NCBI GenBank assembly: GCA_015680685.1
Contig: MNCI01018932.1
Location: 559,201-623,200 of the forward strand
Length of the DNA: 64,000 bases
Direction of reading: 5' to 3'
Origin: Gnetum montanum
Lineage: Eukaryota; Streptophyta; Gnetopsida; Gnetales; Gnetaceae
Shown: positions 35,705 through 46,713 of the stretch, in pieces
Layout of the letters: each line of letters opens with the position of its first letter
Numbering within the stretch: the first letter of the stretch is position 1
Program-made: the position numbers and the translations under genes
The notes under the pieces: model-generated
Database searches by the model: none
Seen by the model: only the letters and a program-made list of their open reading frames with translations
What the model was told of the DNA's origin: nothing

Positions 35705-38700
35705 AGGTTTTTCCCATAGTAAACTTGTCATTTTCACCATTAGAGCCAACAATCATCCAAGCATAGTGTGGCCAAGGTAGAGTGTAGCATCCATAGAGGA
35801 AAGCTAGAGCATGACAATAAGAAGATGGCACCTAGGAGTGAGCATAGAGACCCTAGCTTTGACAATGTTGATGAAGGCAAGCGCATCCTATGGAATCTTC
35901 CTAAGGCATGCATTGAGGAGTGCTAAGAGATGCCATTTTCCAAGTAGGCCATCATGCTACACATGGTTTTTAATTCCTCCCTACTTCTTATGCATTTACG
36001 CTTTGAGTTTTGGGGGTTTGAAAGGAAATTTTCCATGCATAGGGACCACCACCACTGCCATGAACACTATGCCATGGCTAGGGAGGGAGTGCATGCCATG
36101 GATCTTACTTTCCTCCTTTTTCTTTTCTTTGGAGAAAGGATTAGGGGGCATCTTGCACCATAGTGCTAGGTAAGGGTTTTGCCTAGGGTTTCTAAGCATT
36201 CAGTGCCATGGGATGGGCTAAGATTTTTTGTAACATTCCACGTCGTGGGATAGAACAAGGGTTTTATGTGTACCATTAGCATAGCACATTAGAAGGATTT
36301 CGAGTACCCTATGAGTGTGACAAATAGTTAGAAGAAATTTCAAAATTTTTTACCAGTCTACAATTGTCATGTGCTTTGGGAGCATGACAAGTACTTAGAA
36401 AAATTTTCAAAATTTTTTCCAATTGTTCCATTATCATCACATTCCCTGGCAGTGTGACAAACACTTAGAGAAAAATTTACTTGGAAAATGTCATGCTCTG
36501 CAGGGAGCATGACCAATTGTTAATTTTTTTTGAGTTTTTTCTTAATATTGTAACATTCAAAAAACCTATAAATGTTAGTTTTTTTAATATTATTTTATGC
36601 ATTTCTTATCTATTACTTTTGTTATTTTTATTACCCTTTTCCAATACTGATGCTTTTGTTACTGCGGTATTACAAGGTCTTGCTGAAACTTGCCCTCATT
36701 ATTGTTGAACTAGTGGTGATCTTGTGTTGTATGAGTCATCCCATGTCAAATGTCCCCCACACCACATGCACACAAAGGATACCAGGTAGTCTAGTTTTGA
36801 GCGGGTGTATAGGAATTCTTAGAATTCCTACTTCACCACTTCAGTGTGATCATATGATCACATTTGTCCATTGAAGCAATAGGTATCCTAGTTGAGACAT
36901 TGCTGCCTAGGGCAAACTAGGGCATCTTAAAGTTCATGTCAAATCAACCTACTAAAGGTGAAGTGGTAGGGAGCTTAAGCCAACATCCAAGAGGCCTCAG
37001 GCTATTGTCTTGGAGCTGGGAGATGCTTGAGTTCTAGTGTTATCATAAATACAACACTATATTCCTTGCCCATCAAGTGGGCATGACCTTCTAGAACCCA
37101 CCTAGAATAGTTTATTGCACTAGAGGGTGAGCCCTATTGTGATTTTTTTACACCTATTATCTCATGACTTAGAATGATTACTACTTTTTTGCTTATTGCC
37201 AGATTTTCGGTTGATGAAAACAACCTTCATGATGGAGAAGGGATATTAGCCCTAGTTCAAATATCCCTACAAGAGTTCTCATACACTGAAAACATGTGTG
37301 TTGGCATCATAGGAAAAATTGGGGCGGATATGATGGATTACCCTATTAGATACTCCAAATCTTATGTGAAGTGCCAAGACCTCGGCTAGTTGGATGTTGA
37401 GTGGGCATCCCGGATACCCAGTGTAGAAGAAGTTTTAGTCCCAATATCACCATTCTCCACACCATTTATGCCATGTAAGTTGTATCATCCATTTATTTTC
37501 ATTCATTTTTTAGTTTTACATTTTCGTCATGTTTCTGATTCTACTTTTATTTACTGTAACCATAGCCAAGTCCAAGGAGGTCATAGTGATTATCTCATGA
37601 TGCACTGAGGCCAATCTTTTTTTCAAGTATGACAAGGTTGATAGTTCATAGTGCTGGTTGTGCCATGAGGCCCCAGTAAGGATAATCCAAAATCTTCAAC
37701 AAGCTGAGCTCCTAGACCTATTCTTGGCCATGAACCCAAGCATCCTAATAGCAAAGATGATTGCCTTTGTTGCCTCTTTCATGAAGAGTGCTGACCATTT
37801 CCACACGTGGGTTCACAACATGTAGGTGGTCTTTGAGATCATGGATGACATCTTTTCAGACCTCTTTGGTGTCCCCTGTAAAGGTTTACCTATAGGTGAG
37901 AAGACTAAAAAAGAGTTAAACCATAGAGGGGACATTGAAGAGTGGTTGGACACTAAGAAAGGCTACAAGGGTATACCCATGAAGCAGGTAAAATTGTTGA
38001 TGGCCCAACACCTCTATCCCATCTTTCAGGCTCATGCATTTCCTAAGATGCTTTCCCAAAGGAAAGGGCCTTAGGATAGAGTAGGCTTGGGTTATGAGGG
38101 ATGTAATAGAGGAAGGGATACAATACAATTAGGCCAAATACTTTGCTGATGGCCTGTGAGCCAAAATAATCAAACTTTGCAGCAATCTTGAGGCATGCTC
38201 TCATATACATTTTTCCTTCTTTGTAGCATGCCTGTGAAGGTTTGTGGAATTCCTAGTAGTCTATGAGAATGGGATATGGATGGTGCAATATTTCACCTAG
38301 ATATCCAAGCAATGGATCCAGCATTGATTTAATACGATACGCTCATAGTACCCCCTAGAGGCTATTGGTGAGTCCCTTTTAGTGACCACCAAGGGCCACA
38401 TGGGGCCATCCTACCATGTCCTTGATAGTTCTTGAGAGGATCCTACCATCAACATAGGAAACATAGTGAGGGGGGCATGACTTATCACTAAGATGGTGAG
38501 ATTGAAGATGCAGATCAAAAAGCCTCACCCCACAAAGGAGCCCATGTAGGAAATTGAGGAAAGGGGCAAGAAGCTACACTTCAGACTTAACAACACACAA
38601 TGAGAGTTTGTCGATAAGTATACATTATTTAGTGTATTTCCTTTTTTTCTTTATATATATTATTACTTTTTGAAGAAATTCTCTAACTTAGGTTTGTGAA

Positions 38701-40439
38701 ACATAGGCAAGGAGGCCCTTGCCATAGAAGAGGAGCCCTTAGAGGAGGATGTCCGTCAGTCCAAGGGACATATGGTAGATTAAGATGTTGTCAAAGTTTT
38801 GAGGTAGCTCAAAGAGAAGGGGCTGCAATTTGAGGATGGTGATTTTGATCACTTATTTGAAGACATGCAAGTGGGTAATCCCCCTGCTCTCACCCTTAAG
38901 GGTTTACTAGATAGGGGCTTTGCACTACCATTTTCATTATGCTTCCTCTTCTTCTTCTTTCTCTTTTTTTTACATCATTTTCATATTTTTATGTTTTGTT
39001 TTAACAAGCCTAACATGATTTGTCTTATATCAGGTGATGCTTATGCTAAGCATCCTAAATCTACATCCACTTTCTACTCACAACCGTGGGCAGAAACTCT
39101 AGAAAAGTTTGCCTTCATGCAAGGCATAGTGGATGACATGATTGACTATCTAAAATAGATAGATCCTAATATAGATATGTTTTTGTTGTTTTTATTTTTT
39201 CTTTTGCTATGTAGTTTTCTTACAACTAATGTTTCCCCTTTTTTGTGTAATAGGCTCACAACTCAAGTGGGACCCATGAAGGGAGGTCCAAGTTGATGTG
39301 GTACTTGAGTTCCCTCTTAAGGTAGAACATGTGCCTCATCATATATATGATGAGGCAAAAAAGTGTGCATTGCACTTGGCACGATCATTGTGGGAGTGTA
39401 GGCACATGAATGAGAAGCTCTAGAAACAAGTACAAGAGCTCTGAGAGCATAAGGTGAACTAGGCAGCTCAACTGGAATATTTTTAGTAGTGGTATGACTT
39501 CTTGGTAGCCCACGATATATTAGGTGAAAACTAGTGTATGGTTAAAATTGACTATGTTAGGTATTTGTTGGCCATTAGGGGCAAGAATGAGGTTATTAAG
39601 CAACACTTGTAGATGGACCTATTGGCTCAGAAGAACCAATACTAGAAGGATTATAGCGCCAAAGTATATGAGTGGGGATAGACTCAAAAGAACCATAAGT
39701 ACCATTACAAGATGGAATGTATAGCCTATTGTAAGAAATACAGGAATGAATTTGTGAAGTGCCAATGTCGCAACATATTCCTTGACACCATCGGTGTAAC
39801 ATAGGCTTATAAAAGGTTTGCAAAACATTTGGTGGTTAGTGAGTCCCCAGAGAGGAAAATTGTTGTTCCTTCTAGAGAGGTTATATCTACCACATTTTCT
39901 CTAGTGCCACCCATATGGATAGCCATGGAGAAAGGGAAAACCCTTGCAGGCATTGATTTGGGAGAGGAGGATTAGGCACACATGTCAAAGGTAGAGATGC
40001 TCCAACGCCTAAAGGCTAGCCTCAATAGGATGCCCCTAGACATGGATGCAAGCCCATCTCAGGTTGGTTACATTTACTTTATTACTATCTATTTCATATT
40101 AATTTTTCATGTTATCCTCTTTATTGATTGGTTTATTTTTTTGTCTTTTTTTTTTGCATAGGATCCAGATGAAGATGTAGGACCCAATGGAGTAGCAAAT
40201 AAAGATGGATGGGAAGAGCCTTAGCTTCCCATTAATAAAAAATTTGAGATATAGCCCTATTTTTGGGAAATTTTTGTATCTTTTGATGTGCATGTAATCC
40301 TAGACTATGTATTTTGTTTATGGTTTAATGAAAGGGACAATATTTAGCTATCTCTAGTGGTATCATTTTAGCTTGTATTTTAGTTGATCTTACTTTGGAT
40401 TTTTTGTTGATATAATTAGACCCCTTGTGGGCCCCATGC

Positions 40440-40520
40440 AATAGTTTAAGGTCATTTTGGGCCATTGCTAGTTTAAGGCCATTTTGGGCCCTTGCTAGTT
40501 TAAAGCCATTTTAGGCCCCA
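40440..40520 (+). repeat. Short tandem repeat at the right edge of the antisense block
   Basis: Three units of about 30 bases, TAGTTTAAGGCCATTTTGGG followed by CCCTTGC or CCATTGC. Related to the array at 31395-31695 and the single unit near 35378, in the same orientation. Confidence 0.75.
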
Positions 40521-40961
40521 CTTCTTCTTTTGTTTGTTTTCTTCTTTTTTGTTTGTTTTTTTTTTGTGGCTAAATGAACAAATAACTAATTCAAGAAGAA
40601 AAAATAACACAAATTAAAAATATATAGACATAAGGGACTAAAGACAAGTTATATGGGCAAGCAAGTTAGGGACATGCCCTAATTACGTAGATGTTTCCTA
40701 ACTTGATGTGGGTTAGGTGATGTGTAAGTCCTAGAAGGCACTAGGCAGTACTCCCCTAGGCCATCATCTATCATACAAAAGGTAATTCCATCCATAGAGC
40801 TTCCTCATGGAGGCCACTCATTTTCTTGGTTCATTGGCTGAACAACATCGACTTTCATTGTAAATAGGTGGTGTGTGTTTGAAGATTTCTACCTCCAACA
40901 CTTGCTTAGTGTCTACATTGTTGATGGTCCGAGGGGCTATGTTGTTACCAAAGATCACCAC

Positions 40962-41516
40962 TTATCCACCCTCATAAGGTAAGTAGATCTCTTGGTGGAT
41001 TGGTGAAGAGACAACCCTTAGTTGGGCTAACCATGATCTCCCTAAGATTAGGTTGAATTTGGGCATCTCTTCAACCATGATGAACTCTACATTAGTGGCG
41101 AATTTCTCTGTTGCCATGAAATCAATTGTGATTGTTCCCTTGAAAACCATGCATGTTTCATTGAAAGACTTTAAAAATGTTGTTGTTGTTGGCCTAATTT
41201 GATCGACCAGGCCAAGCTTAATGACAACGGGGAATAGGATAATGTTGGTTGTTGCCCCATCATGGACATGCATCCTATGAATCTTATACTAATCCATGAA
41301 AATTATTATGAACATGGGTGCAGTAGTTACTTGACCCTTATCAAGGTCAACTTTGAGTGCTTCATCGCAAAATGTCAAAAGTATTGACCATGGTTCTTCA
41401 GTTGCAAGAAGGATCATTAAAGCATGGATAGCCTTTTCCTCTATTGGCATGTCTTCCTTAATAGGAATGGATGTCAACATGTGAACCAATGCTTCACAAT
41501 GGGCAAGAGAGGTCAT
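40962..41516 (-). pseudogene. Broken protease of element C
   Basis: The frame from 41516 begins MTSLAHCEALVHML and stops at 41289. It resumes at 41273 with the active-site block MHVHDGATTNIILFPVVI, keeping the Asp-Gly-Ala form of retropepsins, and ends with FNLILGRSWLAQLRVVSS, the flap-distal ILGRxWL motif. The single stop between the halves is the only break seen. Confidence 0.75.
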
Positions 41517-41570
41517 AATTAGATCATATAGGCTTAAACTTGTATTCTTTTGTTTTAGAGCCTGCTTGAC

Positions 41571-43568
41571 CTATGCGAGTGCATCTACAAAATCTTTTCC
41601 ACCATCTAGTTGTTTAGTGGTCTTTATCTCCTCCACACATCCTAAGAGATAGCTTTCCCAAGGAGGAGAAGATTTGGCTTTTGGTTGAATAGTGGGCCTT
41701 TGAGCTTCAGTGGTTACTTGTTGTGTGTGCTTGTCTATGTTCGTGGCCTTAGATGATAAGGCCATGAGAATGGCTAACAGGGGGGTAGGCTTAGGTGGAG
41801 CTACTTTAGTGTGTTCCCTAGCCATCTTGTCAGCCAAATGTTCATCACATCTCTTTGGGTAGGTAGGTCACAATGCAGTCCTCTCCACCAGACCTTGGGC
41901 AGATGAGAGATCTGCACATGTTTACACCCTTATGAAAAAATGTGTCTGGGTCATTGCCATAATGTGTTGTGGGGCTCTAACCATGAAGGATGTTACTAGT
42001 GCTCAAGGTGGTGCTTTAATGATGAAGGGGACCTATAGCCTAGTTGATGCTGAGTCTTCAATGTCACTAGAAGGCACATGGACCACAAATGGTTCATGTA
42101 TTGGATCTGCATCATCATCAACGTTGATAGAATTAATGACATATCCTACACTACTAGATTTTAATGGTCCTTATAGACATTCATGGACTGGTTTTCTAGC
42201 CAAACAAGATTACTTTAATCAAGGACTAGCTTATCTTAATCGATTATGCATTGGATATCATCCTTCAACGCTAGGCAATAATCTATGTCGTGGTCATGCA
42301 ACTGATGGTAGTTGCAAAATCGGTCCAGTCTAAAATTTTTGGGTACCAAAGGCTCATTTGGCATAGTCATAGAGGGGTCTTGAAGGACCTTGTAGTATCT
42401 CTCATGGCATTTTCCAGCATCCTCTAACATTTTCTTGCACTGAATGCACCCAGCACTAAGAAGTTGATCCAAAATTTCTAATGGCTTGATCGATAAAGGG
42501 GTATATTTTGGGCAATCCTTGTGCTCTAAGTTTGGCCTTGGGGAAGCTTTTCCTATGGCCACTGATGATGTGGATTGGTTGGTTCCCATGTTGCCAAAAT
42601 CCAATGTTTTGTTGCTATTGGCCAAGGCCTTAGGTGCCTTAGTTGCTTGCTTGGTGTTGCTATTGGGCTTAGCCTCATTAGCCACAACCACCATGATGGT
42701 TGTCATGGCGTTCCCCTTTTCCTTGTCTCTCTTTGCATGCAAATTCTTGTAGGCTATGTAAGTTAGATCCTTGTTGGCCTCTGTTGCATCCTGTATGCTC
42801 TTTGTTTGAGTGAAAGCTTGGCTAAGGGAATGCAAGGCTAAATAGTATAGCTTTGATTTAATGAAATCATTTACTACACCTTTAAACATGGCCAACAAGT
42901 GTGTTTCAGTGATTGGATCATGAATCTCATTTATAGAGACGCTCCAACATTGTATGAATTTTTGCATTGGCTTTAATGCTTCTTACTTAACATTCATGAG
43001 CTATTCCAATGTGGCTTCTGGCTTCAAGTCATACCTGAAGTGGGTCACAAACTAGCTTAGCAACTCCTCTAGAGTTGAAATGGATGCTTGAGGAAGCACG
43101 CAGTAACAATATAAAGTTTTTTCAATCAAAGACATGGCAAAGACATGGATAATTGTGTGTGGCCACACTTGTAGTAATAAGGACTCAGAATGGAAAGTGA
43201 CTAAGTAGGCGTTTGGCTCACCCTCACCATTGTGTTTCATGAATTGGAGAAGTTGGATCCCAAGAGGCAATGTAAGCAAAGGAATGGTAGGGCTAATGAG
43301 ATCATCTTGGTAGAAGTCCATTACATGTATTGTCTCTGAGTTGGCTACCTTAAGCCACCTGACCTCCTCAGTGAGAGTTTAGATAAGCTAGAATGCTTGG
43401 TCCAAACTTGGGGATGTTGCAGAGGGTTGCATTGGTTGTGTTGTTGTCGAAGTGGCCCATAGCCATGTAGTAGGTTGTGCCATATGTAACACTTGGTACA
43501 TTTGCTGCTATGTGTACTACAACATCTGGGACAATTGAATAGTAGGTAAAGATGTTTCTACCCACCAT
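41571..43568 (-). pseudogene. Broken gag of element C
   Basis: From 43568 the reading starts MVGRNIFTYYSIVPDVVVH. The gag core lies at 43321-42700 (LPLGIQLLQFMKHNGEGEPN, EALKPMQKFIQCW, LLAMFKGVVNDFIKSKLYY). Near 42290-42250 it has FCNYHQLHDHDIDYCLALKD, the C-H-H-C block (YCxFH...GHDTxxC) typical of Tat gags. A stretch of 243 codons (42967-42236) is open, the longest in the window. The remainder to 41571 (MADKMAREHTKVAPPKP) has stops. Confidence 0.8.
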
Positions 43569-44789
43569 GTAGTTGAGGTTGGAGCTATTGTTGGAGGTGG
43601 GACTAATATGACTAGAATGATAGAAAAGTGACTTGTGTGTGGCTATGATATGGCCAAAGTGTGCACATATGGTAGCATTCGCATCATAGACACTGGTTGC
43701 AAAGGTTGAATAGACTACAAGGAAATGACAAAGGGGAAAGTGGTAGAAGGTCTTGCATTCTATTGCATAGACAAGATCGAGTGGCTAACTACCACCAATG
43801 AAGTTGTAGGCTATGGAAGTGTCACAGCTACCTTAAATAAGGAAGAAGACTATGATTGGTGTGGTAGAAATATAGAGGTAGACTATGAGGCTGAGATGTA
43901 GAGCAGGACACCACTGACAAATTGAGACTTAAACTCCTCTTGCCCATCTTGCAGGGGTTCATCATAGTTGGATCTCAAGTCCTACTCTTTTGGCCCACTC
44001 ATCTTGATATGTTCATCCAAAATCCATTTGAAAGATTTAGTGAATGCTATAACCATGCTAGGGGTAGGAAGGAACTCCCTTCCATTTCAGTGAATAATTT
44101 CAAAACAACTCTTTTCTTCCATTTCCTAGTGATCCAATGGTAGGCCCACTTGACTATTTGAACACAAAAAGTTGTATCATTCATCATCAAGTGTCATGTG
44201 TTCAAGCGATTGGTGCCACAGTCTAAGATACTACTATTGTGGTCCCATTGGGCTAAGTGGTTTCTCAACATCTACCATGTGTTGCATGGGGTGAGCCACC
44301 TCCAGACTCAAGGTGGTAGTTGAGGTGTTAATTGGGTTCATTTTCGTTGTGTAAGAAAAAACATAAGAAAAGAGATGTTTGCAAAACATTTAAGTAGAAA
44401 AGATTTTAAGATAAAATGGCTAAGTGTGAAAACTATAAAGAAAATAGGCCAAAAATGGATAAGTCTAAAAATGCTAAAAAATAGTTATCTCTGATGTTAT
44501 GCTTATCATGCTCTAAGGGACTGTTATGCTCATAGGATGTCACACTCTATAGGACACTTAGAGCTTGATGCAATGGGTAGTTTGGTCTTTCTGGCCTATA
44601 GGGTTCTAGGGGAACCATCAACTAGGACCAATTTGCACCAATAGGAACATAGAAAACTCTTGCGTTGGCCTATTATCTAGCTACTACCATGGCAGGTACA
44701 TAAGGGTGTTATGTCTATGCTAGATTTCTGCTAGTGATGCAAGTATAGAAAGCACATGGGACTACCTCTGACACACAGAAGGAATAAGA
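43569..44789 (-). other. Leader region of element C
   Basis: Lies between primer site and gag. No convincing frame. At 44480-44580 it carries GATGTTATGCTTATCATGC and CACTTAGAGC motifs like those in the LTR. Confidence 0.5.
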
Positions 44790-44808
44790 GGCCCTTCTTC
44801 TAGCACCA
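44790..44808 (-). other. Primer-binding site of element C
   Basis: On the - strand TGGTGCTAGAAGAAGGGCC begins six bases after the LTR end (ACATCACA, then GTTTTT). TGG at the start is expected for a tRNA CCA end. I could not assign the tRNA. Confidence 0.55.
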
Positions 44809-44814
44809 AAAAAC

Positions 44815-46708
44815 TGTGATGTCCAAAAATGTTGGTGGCTGGAACAACAAGAGGTCCATAGATGTATAACTTAACCTTGAATCCATGCAAGGGTAGTGCT
44901 GGGTGAAATGAAAACAAGGTGCTATGAACTATCTAGTTGATCAAACAGGGACATACATGGTGTAATAATAACTATTTGTAAATGAAGTTTTTAGTGAGCC
45001 TCATGTGGGATTTTGGAAAATGATTAAGAATAGAACGTAACATAACATGAATATGTAAATGCATATTGATAGTAGAAGAAAGCAGAAAAGTAAATACTGA
45101 GAAATTTGAAACAAATGCTGAGAATATAGAATCAGAGTTTGAGGGTAGAGAAATGCACTACCCAAAGATCAGGGTGTGCAACTTTTAATTGAATAAGGTT
45201 TGAAGCTAGTATGTAGTGTTAGATAGGCATAGTGGTAGTGTAGTAGTGTGGTCATAGTCTCTAGGACGTCACAGATGCATTGCTAGTAGCTACAAAGGAG
45301 GCTAGACCTATTGGGTTGGCACTCATCACACTGTGTATGTGCAAGGAAGACTGTGCCATAATACCTAGCTAGGTGTCAAGCTCAGGTGCTCAAGTCTAAG
45401 AGTGATGAAAATTCTAAGAGTGCTCTAATGCTTGATGCTTAAAATGATTTTTCCAACCAACCTCTAAAATGCTGATTATTAAGAATTTATAGGGCTAGGG
45501 TTGATGTGAGATGTGAACTGGATGAAATGTGGCTCAGGTCCCATGTAGCATGGATGTGGACAAGTCATGCTGACATGTTATGCTCAAAATGTCAAGCTCT
45601 AAGTGTCAAACTCAAAGTGTTATGCTCTATAGGATAGGAATGAGGACTTAGAAACTACCAAAATGTGACCACACTATCCAGACTGCATGTGCTAGAGTCT
45701 GAAGGACCTCTATGTACCTACAAGCAATGCCAAAACAAATGCAACTTGGAGTCTATGCTTTAGGACTATGTCTTTTCCCTCTTCCAAGTAGGGTCAAGTG
45801 TAGGAATAATTTTGGGGATCAATGGGGGATGAAAAATTAAAGAAAACTACAAATATTGGCCATTGAAGGGACATCGAAGTTGAAATAAAGGTTGAGGCTG
45901 ATATTTGGGAGCTTCTGGAGGCCTTCGGAGGCATTTTCCAAGTGTCACAATGTTTACACTACACAGCATGACAGAGCATAGCATGAACACTTAGAAACGT
46001 TTTACAGATTTTGACTTGTCATGCTATCTACACTGTGTAGCATAACAAAGCATAGCACAAGTACTTTGTCAAATTTTAATGAAACCTACAATGTTTCTCC
46101 ATGGCACACTGACCACACTCTAGGGTGTACTAGGATAGGCAACCTCAGAAATCAGAAAATTACCAAATGCATCTTCCATGTCTAGATAGCTTGACATATT
46201 TCATGTCCAACACTTAGAAAAATTTGGCCCTAAAACTTCTATCATGCTAGCTATGCTATGTAGCGTAGTAGAGTGTGATGGGCCCATAAGGTAGAATATT
46301 TACCAAACTATTTCATCCATCCTAAGCACTTTTGAAAACCTCTAGCTTGGTACTTGGGTGGACTAGAAACTAGGACATGTGTTAAGCTAGGTGAGCTGAA
46401 TAGCGTAGTGAGCTTAATAGTCTAGGAGATAGAAAATTTGCCAAATTTTCTGGTCCATCCCAAGTAGATCTTGACTGCTTCTAGCTTGACATTTTTACAG
46501 ATTGGCCATGGAAGTGTGTGCTACACTAGTTGTGCTAGGGAGCATAGTAGTAATACTTAGAAAATATTTGCAAAAAATAGGACTCCTAGTGTGCTACATT
46601 GTCTATGCTACACAGTGTCACACCAAGCTTAGAAAACTTTTGTCCAAGTTTTGACACTTAGAAAAATCTTTCATGGAACTGTAGAAGCCCAAAATTAGTG
46701 GTGTTTCA
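44815..46708 (-). repeat. 5' LTR of element C
   Basis: 1,894 bp, uninterrupted, aligning with the split copy at 19183-29842. Ends on the + strand are TGTGATGTCC and GGTGTTTCA. Between about 45930 and 46640 it holds several variants of a unit joining CTACACAGCATGAC, AGCATAGCATGA and CACTTAGAAA. The site where B inserted in the other LTR is intact here. Confidence 0.9.
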
Positions 46709-46713
46709 CTTAA

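Larger units (their letters stand above)
35250..40600 (+). pseudogene. Intron-bearing, antisense gene-like block inside element C
   Basis: The + strand, opposite to C, reads as a spliced gene in decay. Exon-like pieces with plausible splice edges: 37203-37474 (acceptor GCCAG, donor GTAAGT); 37566 to about 38616 (acceptor CCATAG, donor GTATAC), reading DIFSDLFGVPCKGLPIG and VKLLMAQHLYPIFQAHAFP; about 38692 on; 39034 on (PWAETLEKFAFMQGIVDDM); 39254-40072 (donor GTTGGT); and 40162-40224 (acceptor GCATAG), reading DPDEDVGPNGVANKDGWEEP to a stop. Intron-like pieces have long pyrimidine tracts. No family was firmly recognised. Tat relatives are known to carry antisense extra ORFs, but near the 3' end, not between protease and RT. 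It may be captured host sequence, an extra element gene, or a separate insertion. Confidence 0.5.
19183..46708 (-). mobile_element. Element C: large Tat-type Ty3/gypsy retrotransposon
   Basis: LTRs of about 1.88-1.89 kb lie at 44815-46708 and, split by element B, at 19183-20148 plus 28928-29842. Target-site copies are CCTAA (19178-19182) and CTTAA (46709-46713). Without B it is about 18.7 kb, with an internal region of about 15 kb. Gene order on the - strand is gag, protease, an antisense gene-like block, RT, RNase H, a second archaeal-type RNase H, integrase, tandem-repeat region, polypurine tract. The second RNase H and the integrase ending NPVNQSYLKMYY are marks of the Tat group. All frames are decayed. 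Confidence 0.88.

Noticed and set aside
35316-35780. A 154-codon + strand frame as a gene
   Set aside because: It crosses repeat units and the TATA box of the antisense block and shows no domain; better read as promoter region.
40962-41273. C's protease as a host aspartic protease
   Set aside because: Length, single active-site block and ILGRSWL motif are those of a retroelement protease, with gag directly upstream.
42486-42766. + strand frames rich in Leu and Val, membrane-like
   Set aside because: Antisense shadow of C's gag; the hydrophobic look comes from the opposite strand.
42236-42967. The 243-codon open frame as a host gene
   Set aside because: It has the gag core and C-H-H-C block of Tat elements and lies in order with protease and pol of element C.
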